DNA of 64,000 nt from Serratia sp. PL17 (GCF_017832355.1 NZ_JAFIBY010000005.1:1-64000), one strand, 5' to 3'; counted from the stretch's first letter, positions 53,265 through 63,001 are shown. Notes: generated by a model from the letters alone, not told the origin. Made by a program: numbers and translations.

Positions 53265-55733
53265 TTACTCGTCTTTTTCTTCTGCTTCTTCGAGCGCAAC
53301 CGACGGTGCGTTGGTTTCCGCTGGCATGCTGACACTCTCAATGGTCAATTTGATTTCTGGGGTGATCAAATCGCTCAGCATGCTATACACCTCCATGGTG
53401 TGCTCACGTACGGCATCGCCAATATCGTTGATATAGCCTTCTTCGCGCAGCGTTGCGACCAGGGTTGAGAATACCGCTTTGTCGAAGAACTCCGGTGCGT
53501 TGATGCCGTGCAGCACTGACAAACGCTGGGCCATAATCCGACTCTCTTTCTCCAGTGCTCCGCGATTAATGCTTGGATTCGCACTGAGGATAGACATGGT
53601 GATGGCATAGCGTTGCAGCGTTTCACGGATACCGGCTGCCAGCAATTGCAATGGCCGGATGCGTGCTGGATTCAGTACCAGAGCGTCACCCTTATCGCAG
53701 ATCAGTTGCTGACGGATCATTTCGTCGATGAGCGGGCGCAGCACTTCCGCCAGTTGTTCTTTGTCGTTGTGCAAGAACAACTCCGCCTTCAGCATGGGGT
53801 AAATCAACCCGATCTGGCGCAGCAGTTCGGTGCGAGAAACCCGGCGGTGATGCATCACGATGGTGGCGATCAGTGAAGGCAATACCAGCAGATGATGGAT
53901 ATTATTGCGGTAATAGGTCATCAGCACTGCCTGCTCGCGCGGCAGAATGATGATATCGCCGATATTATCCTTCTCGACCTCAAACTTATTCATGTTCAGC
54001 GCGTGATCCAGCAGCTCATCCGGCGTCTGGGTCGGTACGGTGACATCGCTGGCATAAGGCACATTGCGCATCAGTTGCAGATAGCATTCCAGTTGTTCTA
54101 ACAGCTGTTCGCGGGTCAGCGAGCGCTGGCGTGAAGCCAGTAGCGCCGTAGAACACAGGTTCATGGCGTTAGCCGCGGCGGCATTGTTGATACGCACCAT
54201 GATCTTGGCAGCCAGATCGTTGACCGTCGGCGTTAACCAGCTTGGGCGCTGGGATTCGATCGGATCAATCGCGTCGCGCCACTGGGGCACATTCTGGTTC
54301 AGGTAAGTGGTCAACGGCAGTGGATCACCGAAGTTGACATAACCCTGGCCGAGATTACGCAGCTTGCGCAGACCACGCAGCATCTGCAGCAGGCTCTCTT
54401 TTTCTTTGGTCGCGCCACGCAACTCTTTAGCGTAGGTGCCCACCTCCATCACGTGCTCGTAACCGATGTAGATCGGTACCAGTGTGATCGGGCGAGAACC
54501 GCCACGCAGCATCGCCTGAATGGTCATCGACAGGGTGCCGGTCTTCGGTTCCAGCAGGCGTCCGGTACGAGAACGGCCACCTTCGACAAAATACTCCACG
54601 GAGTAACCGCGGCTAAAGAGTTCGCCGAGGTATTCGCGGAACACCGTCGAATACAGCTTGTTGCCTTTGAACGTCCGGCGGATAAAGAAGGCGCCCAAGC
54701 GGCGGAAGATGGGGCCAGCCGGCCAGAAGTTAAGGTTAATACCGGCGGCAATGTGCGGCGGCACCAAGCCTTGGTGGTACAGCACATAAGAAAGCAACAG
54801 GTAGTCCATATGGCTGCGGTGGCAGGGCACATAGACGATCTCATGACCATCTTGCGCTAACTGGCGCACGCGTTCAGCGTTGGTGACGTTGATGCCTTGA
54901 TACAGCCGGTTCCAGGTCCAGCTCAACACGCGGTCAGAAAGGCGCACCGTTTCATATGAGAAGTCGGCGGCGATCTCTTCCATCAGTGCAATGGCGTTCT
55001 GCTGGGCTTTCTCATGGGAAATTTTCTTGCTGCGCGCTTCGTCTTCGACCGCTTTTTCGATCGCTTTGGACGCCAGCAGTTTGTTGAACAGGTCCTGACG
55101 GGCCGGCAGACTTGGGCCAACGGCAGCCAGACGCTGACGCGAGAAGTGCATTCGCGCCACGCGCGCCAGTTTTTGTGCGATGGTTTTGTCCGTGCCGTGT
55201 TCAGTCGCCATGCGACGCAGTGAAACGGTGTTGGAGAAACGCACAAAGCTGTCGCGGCCGAGCCACAACACGGCGAAGAACTTCTGTACGCCGTTGAGCA
55301 GGCGTAGATGTGGCGTGCCGTGGCCTTCGCGGCCTGGGGAGCGACCAAACATCACCGAAACAGGCAGCATCTGAATATCGAGATCCGGATTACTGCGATG
55401 CAGATCCAGATAGTCGTGAAACAGTTTTACTGACTCTTCTTTCGGTGTGTAGTAGCGGAACACGCGCGGGCCGTCGTGAATAAACACGTGGCTAGGCAGC
55501 ACGGTGCCATCTATCTCCAGCGGATTGAGAGGATCGGGCAGATCCTGCGCCAGGCACTGGGTGCGCAGCGTCAGTAAATCCGCCTTGGAATTATAAGGTA
55601 AAACATACAAAATCGGCCGTGAGGGATCCAACCCTAACTCCGTGACCGGATCTGAAGGGATAACCTTACTTCTTACCAACAATTTAAGTGGTAAATTCAA
55701 TAGTTTATAATAAATTTTACGCCAACCTGACAT
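53265..55733 (-). CDS. plsB: Glycerol-3-phosphate acyltransferase
   Basis: PlsB makes lysophosphatidic acid, the first step of phospholipid synthesis, at the inner membrane. The 822-residue protein (807 in E. coli) has the acyltransferase blocks: [16 protein letters not shown] (HxxxxD), [32 protein letters not shown] and [14 protein letters not shown]. The ATG at 55733 ([17 protein letters not shown]) matches the family start, with AAGAGG rather far upstream. It is divergent from dgkA, and both act on membrane lipids. Confidence 0.97.
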   Translation of the reverse strand: MSGWRKIYYKLLNLPLKLLVRSKVIPSDPVTELGLDPSRPILYVLPYNSKADLLTLRTQCLAQDLPDPLNPLEIDGTVLPSHVFIHDGPRVFRYYTPKEESVKLFHDYLDLHRSNPDLDIQMLPVSVMFGRSPGREGHGTPHLRLLNGVQKFFAVLWLGRDSFVRFSNTVSLRRMATEHGTDKTIAQKLARVARMHFSRQRLAAVGPSLPARQDLFNKLLASKAIEKAVEDEARSKKISHEKAQQNAIALMEEIAADFSYETVRLSDRVLSWTWNRLYQGINVTNAERVRQLAQDGHEIVYVPCHRSHMDYLLLSYVLYHQGLVPPHIAAGINLNFWPAGPIFRRLGAFFIRRTFKGNKLYSTVFREYLGELFSRGYSVEYFVEGGRSRTGRLLEPKTGTLSMTIQAMLRGGSRPITLVPIYIGYEHVMEVGTYAKELRGATKEKESLLQMLRGLRKLRNLGQGYVNFGDPLPLTTYLNQNVPQWRDAIDPIESQRPSWLTPTVNDLAAKIMVRINNAAAANAMNLCSTALLASRQRSLTREQLLEQLECYLQLMRNVPYASDVTVPTQTPDELLDHALNMNKFEVEKDNIGDIIILPREQAVLMTYYRNNIHHLLVLPSLIATIVMHHRRVSRTELLRQIGLIYPMLKAELFLHNDKEQLAEVLRPLIDEMIRQQLICDKGDALVLNPARIRPLQLLAAGIRETLQRYAITMSILSANPSINRGALEKESRIMAQRLSVLHGINAPEFFDKAVFSTLVATLREEGYINDIGDAVREHTMEVYSMLSDLITPEIKLTIESVSMPAETNAPSVALEEAEEKDE

Positions 55734-55882
55734 AACAACGTGAAGCCTCTTGTTAGCAATGCGTCGCAAGCATACCAGAAACCGGGTAGCAGATCTGTGG
55801 TGTTGGAAAACCGAGAGCCGGAAGCATTTCCTGGCCTAGACTCTTTAATTATGACTTACCTCTGTGAAAGGCACTAAAAAAC

Positions 55883-56251
55883 ATGGCAAACCAAGCAACC
55901 GGCCTGACCCGTATTATTAAAGCCGCCGGCTACTCTTATAAAGGCTTTTCCGCTGCCTGGCAGCATGAAGCGGCGTTCCGCCAAGAACTGGTCGCGACCG
56001 TACTGGCTATCATACTGGCGATTTGGCTGGACGTGGGTGCGATAGCGCGCATTTTATTGATCGGATCGGTGCTGCTGGTGATGATCGTCGAGATGCTCAA
56101 CAGCGCGATAGAAGCGATTGTCGATCGGGTTGGCACTGAACATCATGAGCTTTCGGGCCGGTCCAAGGATATGGGGTCGGCAGCAGTTTCACTGGCGATT
56201 ATTTTGGCGTTGTTTGTCTGGGGCTCGGTGCTCTGGCAACACTTTGCCTGA
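55883..56251 (+). CDS. dgkA: Diacylglycerol kinase
   Basis: DgkA rephosphorylates diacylglycerol released by membrane-derived oligosaccharide synthesis. The 122-residue protein has three spans and the catalytic signature VEMLNSAIEAIVDR around residues 69-82 with Glu and Asn in place, the standard for bacterial DgkA. AAAGGCAC precedes the ATG. It lies 121 bases before lexA, as in E. coli. Confidence 0.97.
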   Translation: MANQATGLTRIIKAAGYSYKGFSAAWQHEAAFRQELVATVLAIILAIWLDVGAIARILLIGSVLLVMIVEMLNSAIEAIVDRVGTEHHELSGRSKDMGSAAVSLAIILALFVWGSVLWQHFA

Positions 56252-56327
56252 ATGGGGTGGCCCTGTTGCGACGTGGGTCGCTAATCCCTGATTTTTATTC
56301 ATTCTTCGGTTCCCAAGCCGCACTTAC

Positions 56328-56364
56328 CTGTATATACTCACAGCAAGACTGTATAAACAAACAG
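56328..56364 (+). promoter_or_regulatory. Two LexA (SOS) boxes upstream of lexA
   Basis: CTGTATATACTCACAG (56328-56343) and CTGTATAAACAAACAG (56349-56364) both fit CTGT-N8-ACAG and are separated by five bases. The second ends eight bases before the lexA start codon. The double arrangement is that of E. coli lexA and implies autoregulation. Confidence 0.95.
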
Positions 56365-56372
56365 GGGGCGGA

Positions 56373-56981
56373 ATGAAAGCACTAACTACCAGACAGCAAG
56401 AGGTCTATGATCTGATTCGCGATCATATTTCGTCCACTGGCATGCCGCCAACGCGCGCCGAAATCGCCATGCGTCTGGGGTTCCGCTCGCCAAATGCTGC
56501 AGAAGAACACCTGAAAGCATTGGCGCGTAAAGGCGTCATCGAGATCGTCTCTGGTGCATCGCGCGGCATTCGTTTGCTGATGGAAGATGAAGAAGGTTTA
56601 CCGTTGATCGGCCGTGTTGCCGCCGGTGAGCCACTGTTGGCGCAGCAGCATATCGAAGGGCACTACAAAGTGGATCCTTCCTTGTTCAAGCCAAGTGCGG
56701 ATTTCTTGCTGCGGGTCAACGGTATGTCGATGCGTGATATCGGTATTCTCGACGGCGATCTGCTGGCGGTACATAAAACTCAGGACGTGCGTAACGGCCA
56801 GGTCGTTGTGGCGCGTATTGAAGACGAAGTTACAGTTAAGCGTCTGAAAAAACACGGAAATGTTGTTGAGTTATTGCCGGAAAACAGCGAGTTCCAACCG
56901 ATTGTGGTTGATCTGCGCCAGCAGAATTTCACCATTGAAGGCCTGGCGGTCGGTGTGATCCGCAATGGCGACTGGGTTTAA
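56373..56981 (+). CDS. lexA: SOS repressor LexA
   Basis: LexA represses SOS genes and cleaves itself when stimulated by RecA filaments. The 202-residue protein is the same length as in E. coli. It has the N-terminal winged helix ([30 protein letters not shown]), the Ala84-Gly85 cleavage site in RVAAGEPLL, catalytic Ser119 in [10 protein letters not shown] and Lys156 in [19 protein letters not shown] precedes the ATG. Confidence 0.98.
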   Translation: MKALTTRQQEVYDLIRDHISSTGMPPTRAEIAMRLGFRSPNAAEEHLKALARKGVIEIVSGASRGIRLLMEDEEGLPLIGRVAAGEPLLAQQHIEGHYKVDPSLFKPSADFLLRVNGMSMRDIGILDGDLLAVHKTQDVRNGQVVVARIEDEVTVKRLKKHGNVVELLPENSEFQPIVVDLRQQNFTIEGLAVGVIRNGDWV

Positions 56982-57014
56982 TCCTCACGCCTACACATCG
57001 TCCTCTGATTTAAG

Positions 57015-57034
57015 TCGCCCCAGTTCTGGGGCGA
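57015..57034 (+). terminator. Hairpin after lexA
   Basis: The 8-bp stem TCGCCCCA / TGGGGCGA with a 4-base loop begins 33 bases after the lexA stop. It has no clear T tract, so termination would be partial at most. Confidence 0.5.
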
Positions 57035-57053
57035 TGTCATATCTGATTCACTA

Positions 57054-57181
57054 TATACCCTATAGCTTTCAAGTTGCAGCTAGGCGGCCAACTCGCTCAT
57101 CCCCAGGCGCTTACTCAGGTAAGTAACTGGGGTGAGCGAGTGCAGATAACAACGCTGCAACTTGAAAGATGACGGGTATAC
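57054..57181. repeat. ERIC element between lexA and dinF, full length
   Basis: 128 bp from TATACCCTATAGCTTTCAAG to AAAGATGACGGGTATA, with the core AAGTAACTGGGGTGAGCGAG matching the ERIC2 primer site. It is almost perfectly symmetrical at its ends and would fold into a long hairpin in the lexA-dinF message. It ends 16 bases before the dinF start codon. Confidence 0.93.
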
Positions 57182-57197
57182 ACGGGAACATTCCACT

Positions 57198-58538
57198 ATG
57201 CGCCTGCTTTCCGCCTTCACCAGCGATACCGATAAAGCCTTGTGGCGCCTCGCGCTACCGATGATCTTTTCCAATATCACCGTGCCACTGCTTGGGTTGG
57301 TCGATACCGCAGTGATAGGTCACCTCGACAGCCCTGTTTATTTGGGGGGCGTGGCGGTCGGGGCGATGGCAACCAGCTTCCTGTTTATGTTGTTGCTGTT
57401 TTTGCGCATGAGTACCACCGGTTTGACGGCACAGGCGCTGGGCGCACAAAACCCACAGGGATTGGCACGTGCCTTTATGCAGCCGCTGTTGCTGGCAGTA
57501 TTGGCCGGCGTCGTTATCGTGTTGCTGCGCCATCCGTTGATCGATCTGGCGCTGCAGATTGTTGGCGGTGACGATGCGGTGCTGAAGCAAGCACGATTGT
57601 TCCTTGAGATCCGTTGGCTGAGCGCACCGGCAGCGCTGGCAAATATGGTGATCTTGGGTTGGTTGCTTGGCGTGCAATACGTGCGGGCGCCGGTCATCCT
57701 GCTGATAGTCGGTAATGTGTTGAATATCGTTCTGGATATCTGGTTGGTCATGGGGCTGGGCTGGAATGTGCAAGGTGCCGCGACGGCGACCGCCGTCTCT
57801 GAGTACGCTACGCTGCTGCTGGGTTTATGGCTGTCCTGGCGAGTGATGCGCATACGCGGTATTTCTGTTCCGATGTTGCGCCATGCCTGGCGCGGTAATC
57901 TGCGGCGTTTGCTTGCGTTGAACCGCGATATCATGTTGCGTTCATTGTTGCTGCAATTGTGCTTTGCATCCTTGACTATCTTCGGCGCCAGGCTTGGCGG
58001 TGACGTAGTGGCAGTAAACGCGGTACTGATGAATTTGCTGACCTTTACCGCCTATGCACTGGATGGTTTTGCCTATGCGGTAGAAGCGCATTCTGGTCAT
58101 GCTTATGGTGCCAGAGATGACAGTCAATTGCGTAAGGTGTGGCGCGCGGCTTGCCGGCAGGCCTGTTTAGTGGCGCTAGCCTTTGGTGTGGTTTATGCCT
58201 TTGCCGGGCAGCAAATCATTGCGGCGTTGACCTCGTTGCCAGAACTGCGTGCGATGGCGAATGACTATTTACCTTGGCAGGTGGTGCTACCGCTGGTTGG
58301 GGTGTGGTGCTATTTGCTGGATGGCATGTTCATTGGTGCGACTCGCGGTGCAGAAATGCGTAACAGCATGGCCGTGGCGGCTGCGGGTTACGGTTTGACG
58401 CTGCTGACCGTGCCTGTCTTGGGCAATCATGGATTGTGGTTGGCGCTGGCGGTCTTTCTTGCGCTGCGCGGCATCGCGCTTGGGTGGATTTGGCACCGTC
58501 ACAGGCTGCGTGGCAGCTGGTTTTCAGCAGCACAATGA
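57198..58538 (+). CDS. dinF: MATE-family efflux transporter DinF
   Basis: The inner-membrane protein of 446 residues has 12 hydrophobic segments and the MATE pattern (LPMIFSNITVPLLGLVDTAVIGHL, LRMSTTGLTAQALGAQN). It is similar to E. coli DinF, which is co-transcribed with lexA and linked to oxidative and bile-salt stress. The ATG at 57198 is preceded by GGGAACATT. Read-through from lexA must cross an ERIC hairpin here, so SOS control may be weaker than in E. coli. Confidence 0.94.
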   Translation: MRLLSAFTSDTDKALWRLALPMIFSNITVPLLGLVDTAVIGHLDSPVYLGGVAVGAMATSFLFMLLLFLRMSTTGLTAQALGAQNPQGLARAFMQPLLLAVLAGVVIVLLRHPLIDLALQIVGGDDAVLKQARLFLEIRWLSAPAALANMVILGWLLGVQYVRAPVILLIVGNVLNIVLDIWLVMGLGWNVQGAATATAVSEYATLLLGLWLSWRVMRIRGISVPMLRHAWRGNLRRLLALNRDIMLRSLLLQLCFASLTIFGARLGGDVVAVNAVLMNLLTFTAYALDGFAYAVEAHSGHAYGARDDSQLRKVWRAACRQACLVALAFGVVYAFAGQQIIAALTSLPELRAMANDYLPWQVVLPLVGVWCYLLDGMFIGATRGAEMRNSMAVAAAGYGLTLLTVPVLGNHGLWLALAVFLALRGIALGWIWHRHRLRGSWFSAAQ

Positions 58539-58805
58539 CGATAGCCTTTCTTGCAAATACATAAATTTTAATTATGTGTTTGTTTGTATTTTGTTACATA
58601 TTCTCGTCGGTTAGCCAAGTCGTGTAGTAAGTTGTTTGTTGGCGTTTTTTTCTTATTTTCAATTTAAAAATGGATTTTAATTCTGGTTTTTATTTGTTTG
58701 TCGCTATCTGCATCTATAATTAATCGTGTGGCTGGCAATATAAACGGGGCGCATCCTCAGCCAGCAGTAGTTAAAACTGACTCACCACAGGTTAACGGAG
58801 ATACT

Positions 58806-59015
58806 ATGAACAAAGATCAAGCCGACGGTAACTGGAAGCAGTTTAAAGGGAAAGTGAAAGAAAAATGGGGCAAGCTGACCGATGACGACCTGACGGTCAT
58901 CGAAGGGAAACGCGAGCAGCTTGTCGGTAAAATCCAGGAGCGCTACGGCTACCAGAAAGAGGCGGCCGAGAAAGAAGTGAAGTCTTGGGAAGATCATAAC
59001 AAATATCGCTGGTAG
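58806..59015 (+). CDS. yjbJ: CsbD-family stress protein YjbJ
   Basis: The small hydrophilic protein of 69 residues has the same length as E. coli YjbJ and is close to it (NWKQFKGKVKEKWGKLTDDD, GKIQERYGYQKEAAEKEV). Its function is unknown. Homologues are abundant in stationary phase and stress. ACGGAGATACT precedes the ATG at 58806. The 267 AT-rich bases upstream hold its promoter and no other gene. Confidence 0.95.
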   Translation: MNKDQADGNWKQFKGKVKEKWGKLTDDDLTVIEGKREQLVGKIQERYGYQKEAAEKEVKSWEDHNKYRW

Positions 59016-59106
59016 CGCGATGGGCCGCAGCGGATGCGGCCGAAAGTCTGGCGCCTTCCCCTTGGTGCCAGGCCTGCAGACACAAGGAGGTGCCTGCTAA
59101 CCCTGT

Positions 59107-59619
59107 CTATTTCTTCTTGATGGCAATGCTATGGTCGTGTTCGCCGCAATCATGTTTGCTGTCGCAAGCTTCTACCTCAACGCAAGCGGCGCACAGGCCG
59201 TGTGCTTCCACTACGCTGTGACGCAGGACAAACCCCGACTCTTTGGCCAGTTTTTGCAGCGTATCTTCAACCCCTTCAGTTGTGCGCTCTGTCACCTGAC
59301 CGCAACGATCACAGATAAACAGCGCGGAAGTGTGCATAGGTTGTTCGAAGTGATGACACAGCACGTAGCTGTTGGCTGACTCGACCCGGTGAATGAAGCC
59401 TTGTTCCAACAGGAAGTCCAGCGCGCGGTAAACCGTTGGCGGTTTGGCCTGGGGTTCGGCAACGCGCAGTAAATCGAGCAGGTCATAAGCGCTGATGGCA
59501 CCGGGCTGTTGTGCCATCAGGCGTAACACTTCCAGCCGCTGCGGTGTCAGTCGCACATTGCGTTGCTGACAGAGTTGTTCAGCCTGCGCCAGCAGCTTTT
59601 CCTGGGTGTTTGAGTTCAT
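59107..59619 (-). CDS. zur: Zinc uptake regulator Zur
   Basis: This Fur-family repressor turns off zinc uptake genes when zinc is bound. It has 170 residues (171 in E. coli), with the winged helix (RLTPQRLEVLRLMAQQPGAISAYDLL), the zinc sites in LCHHFEQPMHTSALFICDRCGQV and GLCAACVEVEAC, and a His/Cys-rich tail (CDSKHDCGEHDH). The ATG at 59619 is used, since upstream residues do not fit the family. Confidence 0.95.
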   Translation of the reverse strand: MNSNTQEKLLAQAEQLCQQRNVRLTPQRLEVLRLMAQQPGAISAYDLLDLLRVAEPQAKPPTVYRALDFLLEQGFIHRVESANSYVLCHHFEQPMHTSALFICDRCGQVTERTTEGVEDTLQKLAKESGFVLRHSVVEAHGLCAACVEVEACDSKHDCGEHDHSIAIKKK

Positions 59620-59796
59620 GGCAAATTTCCCGGTACGTAAAAAAGCCGATTTTAACATGGTTCAGCCAAATCGCCGAGAGTCGGCCCCTTTTCCTCTGAT
59701 ATGGCGCGTTAATTGCCCGGTTGACCGCGTGTTGCGCGCCAGAAATGTGACGCTATTCACAACTTACTCATCAGTGGGCGGGAGGGCGCAAGGGGG

Positions 59797-60555
59797 TCAG
59801 GTTGATAAAGCGTGTTGCAAGTGGGCTGCTAACGCGGTCATTTCACCCGTTGGATTATGGCCAATCAGCATAAAGGCATGGTTGCCATCGGCCCAATAGA
59901 CGACGTTCATGCCTTGGCGGCGTTCGCTTTCGGCCGGTTGTTGTTGGCCCCTCTGCTGGATAATGCATAGTGCCAGTGCGCCATATTGCGTATCCAGCCA
60001 GGTCAATTGCGCGATGCGTCGGTCGTCGTAGGCCAACACGCGGGCGTTTTTCAGTTCGGCACCCTTCAACACCAGTTTTTGTGCCGGAAGGCTAATACCC
60101 AGTCGATCGCCGGTTTGTTGTAATTGAGCGGCAATCTGCGTGGCCGATTCGTCGGCACCTGCCAGCGTTTCCGGCGTGTACAGCGCCATATATTGGGCGA
60201 CCAAGCCACGCCAGTTGTCCTCTGGCTGATTAAACTGCAGATAGACGCGATCGCCTGCGATCCCGAGCGCCAAGAAGCCGACGGCCGCAGCGATGAGACC
60301 GCGACGGCTGATGCCCGTTTGCGGGGTAGCGACGGTGAGTGGCCATGCCTCACTTAACTGTTGCACTGGGGCCTCATCAAGCAAAGGGGCGAATGCTTGC
60401 TTAAAGGGCAGGTTACTGCGCGCCAGCAACGTCAAACGCTCAGCCAACGCAGGTTCTCCAGCCAAGCGTTGCTCCAGTTGCAGGCGTTGTTGTGGGTCTA
60501 ACTGATTGTCCAGATAGGCGACCAGTAGTTCATCCGCAGCATAGGTTGAGCTCAT
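59797..60555 (-). CDS. Anti-sigma factor, membrane-anchored
   Basis: The 252-residue protein has a cytosolic N-terminal helix domain (ADELLVAYLDNQLDPQQRLQLEQRLAGEP), a single span at about residues 86-104 (SRRGLIAAAVGFLALGIAG) and a C-terminal periplasmic domain of about 145 residues. This is the layout of anti-sigma factors of ECF sigmas. No zinc-binding HxxxCxxC is present. Its start overlaps the sigma gene stop as ATGA, so the two are translated together. It presumably holds the sigma factor at the membrane until a periplasmic signal arrives. Confidence 0.85.
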   Translation of the reverse strand: MSSTYAADELLVAYLDNQLDPQQRLQLEQRLAGEPALAERLTLLARSNLPFKQAFAPLLDEAPVQQLSEAWPLTVATPQTGISRRGLIAAAVGFLALGIAGDRVYLQFNQPEDNWRGLVAQYMALYTPETLAGADESATQIAAQLQQTGDRLGISLPAQKLVLKGAELKNARVLAYDDRRIAQLTWLDTQYGALALCIIQQRGQQQPAESERRQGMNVVYWADGNHAFMLIGHNPTGEMTALAAHLQHALST

Positions 60556-61067
60556 GATTGTCCTCCTTTTGCCTGCGGTGAGCGGGTTTGCAGCATGCTG
60601 TCGTTCGCCAACCTCAGTCGCGCTGCCGCCAGGCGACTCATTATGGTACCAATGGGTACACCTAACACTTCAGCGGCCTCACGGTAAGAAAGCTCTTCGA
60701 CGTACACCAAAAACAGCGTATTGCGCTGTGCCTCCGGCAGTTGGTTGACCCGCTGCATCACTTCATTGGCCCAGATAGGCTGCTCGCTGTTTTCCGCACC
60801 GGCCAGTTCGTCGACGTCGACAAAACCTTGTCCCTGGCGGATATGTTGAGCGCGGATCTCGTTAAGCCAAATGGAGTGAAGGATTGCAAATAACCAGCGA
60901 TCCATACGCGTGCCGACAGCAAACTGCGCGGCGCGCTCGAGGGCGCGTACGCAGGTGGCTTGCACCAAGTCATCGGCAATATCCCGCCGGTGGGAAAGCA
61001 CCAGGCCATAGCGCCACAGGCGGGAAAGATACTGACCGATTTCGTTGCGAATCGCATCTGTGCTGAT
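60552..61067 (-). CDS. ECF-type RNA polymerase sigma factor (probable ATC start)
   Basis: Region 2 reads IGQYLSRLWRYGLVLSHRR then DIADDLVQATCVRALERA, and region 4 LPEAQRNTLFLVYVEELSYREAAEVLGVPIGTIMSRLAAARLRL, as in small ECF sigmas. The first conserved part lies upstream of the only standard start codon, GTG at 61001, which would cut region 2.1. The frame is open to a TAA at about 61082, and GGAGG lies five bases before an ATC at 61067. I therefore take ATC as the likely start (171 residues). The 149-residue GTG form is the alternative. It follows the TPR gene by 23 bases and overlaps the anti-sigma gene. Confidence 0.8.
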   Translation of the reverse strand: MSTDAIRNEIGQYLSRLWRYGLVLSHRRDIADDLVQATCVRALERAAQFAVGTRMDRWLFAILHSIWLNEIRAQHIRQGQGFVDVDELAGAENSEQPIWANEVMQRVNQLPEAQRNTLFLVYVEELSYREAAEVLGVPIGTIMSRLAAARLRLANDSMLQTRSPQAKGGQS

Positions 61068-61090
61068 GTTCGCCTCCGGGATCTGTTACA

Positions 61091-61624
61091 TCATGACTCT
61101 GGATGGTGATCGATGGCAGCCGCCAGATCTTTGTACTCTTCACAACCGGTACCGCACAGTGACTGAATCACCTTCAGTTGCTCTTTTGCCAAGTCTTGGC
61201 GCCCTTTCACCATATAGGCTTCACCCAAGTATTCGCGGACTTTTGGGTATTTCGGATCGAGTGCTACTGATTTTAAATAGTAGCTGATCCCTTCGTCGGT
61301 GCGGCCAAGCTTGCGGGTGGCATAACCTCGGTAGTTCAAGGCTACGGCGGTATTGGGATCCTTCAGCGTGTTAAGCACGTCGAGAGCTTCCTGGTAGCGA
61401 CCACTTTTTGCCAGTGCATAAGCATAGTTCGCCCGATCGTTGTCGTTGATCATGCTGCTTTTATCCACCGTGCAGGTCTTGGTTTTTGTATCGTATATCT
61501 GGCCCTTCGGGCAGGTTGGCGTAGTCTGGCCGCTGCCATCTCCTCCCATTGCCAGCGCGGCACCGGAAATCAACAGAGAACTGGCAATGACGGGGAGCAG
61601 CAGGCGTTTAACGAAATTGTTCAT
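61091..61624 (-). CDS. Exported TPR-repeat protein
   Basis: The 177-residue protein has a signal peptide (MNNFVKRLLLPVIASSLLISG..., cleavage near ALA-MGG) and a short disulfide-capable loop CPKGQIYDTKTKTC. It then has about two to three TPR units (RANYAYALAKSGRYQEALDVL, VALNYRGYATRKLGRTDEGI, YYLKSVALDPKYPKVREYLGEAYMVKGRQDLAKEQL) and a C-terminal CGTGCEEYKDL. GAGGAAACGACC precedes the ATG at 61624. It leads the TPR-sigma-anti-sigma set, so it is probably a periplasmic partner or target of that system. Function unknown. Confidence 0.82.
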   Translation of the reverse strand: MNNFVKRLLLPVIASSLLISGAALAMGGDGSGQTTPTCPKGQIYDTKTKTCTVDKSSMINDNDRANYAYALAKSGRYQEALDVLNTLKDPNTAVALNYRGYATRKLGRTDEGISYYLKSVALDPKYPKVREYLGEAYMVKGRQDLAKEQLKVIQSLCGTGCEEYKDLAAAIDHHPES

Positions 61625-61831
61625 GGTCGTTTCCTCATCGGGAGAGGGCGCGGAGCTGCACCCTTGCTGAGATAACACCTGAAAGCGCCCGTTTATTCAT
61701 TTTTTCCGGTTGTTTTTTAATCTTAAGGCGCGTCAGTTTTCCCAATGCCGCCGATTGTCGGTATAATAGCCGTTTGCGGCAGCACGCCGTTCGTTGAATC
61801 CCAGACAGAATCAGGTAGCCAGTAGCCCAGC

Positions 61832-62851
61832 ATGACGACAGACAATAACGCCTCAAAATACGCCGCCAATCGTTTCTCCATCGCGCCGATGCTCGACTGG
61901 ACCGATCGTCATTGCCGTTACTTTCACCGCCTGTTGACCAAGGAAACGCTGCTGTACACCGAGATGGTGACTACCGGGGCGATTATCCACGGTAAGGGTG
62001 ACTACCTGGCTTACAGCGAAGAGGAACACCCGGTAGCGCTACAATTAGGCGGTAGCGATCCGGCTGCGTTAGCGCACTGTGCCAAACTGGCTGAGCAGCG
62101 CGGTTATGACGAAATTAACCTCAATGTCGGTTGCCCATCCGATCGGGTACAGAATGGCATGTTCGGTGCCTGTCTGATGGGGCAGGCAACGCTGGTTGCC
62201 GATTGCATCAAAGCGATGCGTGACGTGGTGTCGATTCCTGTGACGGTGAAAACCCGTATTGGCATTGACGATCAGGACAGCTATGCGTTTTTGTGTGATT
62301 TTATCGGCACCGTTGCCGGGCGCGGCGAGTGCGACATGTTCACGATACATGCGCGCAAAGCCTGGCTGTCAGGCCTGAGCCCGAAAGAGAACCGCGAAGT
62401 GCCACCGTTGGACTATCCACGTGTGTATCAGTTAAAACGTGATTTCCCCACGCTGACCCTGGCCATCAACGGTGGGGTGAAAACGTTGGAAGAAGCAAAA
62501 CAACACCTGCTGCATTTGGATGGCGTAATGATGGGGCGCGAAGCCTATCAGAACCCGGGCATTCTGGCGCGCGTTGACAGTGAACTGTTTGGCCGTAAGA
62601 CCGACGTTATGGACAGCATAGCGATTATCGAGTCGCTGTATCCGTACATCGAGCGCGAGCTAGCAAATGGTACCTATTTGGGCCACATCACCCGCCATAT
62701 CCTTGGTTTGTTCCAAGGGGTCCCAGGTGCACGTCAGTGGCGCCGCCACCTGAGTGAAAATGCGCATAAGCCGGGGGCCGATGCGCGTGTGGTTGAACAG
62801 GCGCTGAATTTAGTGCGCCTGCCGCGCACCGAGATAGCGGAAACGGTATAA
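61832..62851 (+). CDS. dusA: tRNA-dihydrouridine synthase A
   Basis: DusA reduces uridines in the D-loop of tRNA (U20/U20a) using FMN. The 339-residue protein has [55 protein letters not shown] with the catalytic Cys, [14 protein letters not shown], and [11 protein letters not shown] with the FMN phosphate site. It is divergent from the TPR-sigma unit. The Shine-Dalgarno is weak, and the N-terminal residues before RFSIAPML vary in the family, so the start is less certain than the identity. Confidence 0.95.
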   Translation: MTTDNNASKYAANRFSIAPMLDWTDRHCRYFHRLLTKETLLYTEMVTTGAIIHGKGDYLAYSEEEHPVALQLGGSDPAALAHCAKLAEQRGYDEINLNVGCPSDRVQNGMFGACLMGQATLVADCIKAMRDVVSIPVTVKTRIGIDDQDSYAFLCDFIGTVAGRGECDMFTIHARKAWLSGLSPKENREVPPLDYPRVYQLKRDFPTLTLAINGGVKTLEEAKQHLLHLDGVMMGREAYQNPGILARVDSELFGRKTDVMDSIAIIESLYPYIERELANGTYLGHITRHILGLFQGVPGARQWRRHLSENAHKPGADARVVEQALNLVRLPRTEIAETV

Positions 62852-62881
62852 AAATCTGACTAAAAATTAGTGTTTTTGACC

Positions 62882-62915
62882 AGGCATGTTGCACGCTGCG
62901 ACATGCCTTTTTTTT
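62882..62915 (+). terminator. Terminator of dusA
   Basis: The 8-bp stem AGGCATGT / ACATGCCT with an 11-base loop is followed by eight T residues, 30 bases after dusA. Confidence 0.9.
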
Positions 62916-62945
62916 AATTTCAATCACTTAGTTTTCTCACGTTTC

Positions 62946-62961
62946 TGGCATGCTTTTTGTA
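62946..62961 (+). promoter_or_regulatory. Sigma-54 promoter of pspG
   Basis: TGGCATGCTTTTTGTA agrees with the sigma-54 consensus TGGCACG-N4-TTGCW at all but two defined bases. It lies about 40 bases before the pspG start. E. coli pspG is a sigma-54/PspF-dependent member of the phage-shock regulon. Confidence 0.8.
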
Positions 62962-63001
62962 ATACCTCAGCAGATACCTCGTTTTGCGAAGGAGCAAAAT
63001 C

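Noticed and set aside
60240-60310. Twin-arginine export motif in the anti-sigma protein (SRRGLIAAAV)
   Set aside because: It is internal, at the cytosolic edge of the single membrane span, and not at the N-terminus; positive charges there fit ordinary membrane topology.
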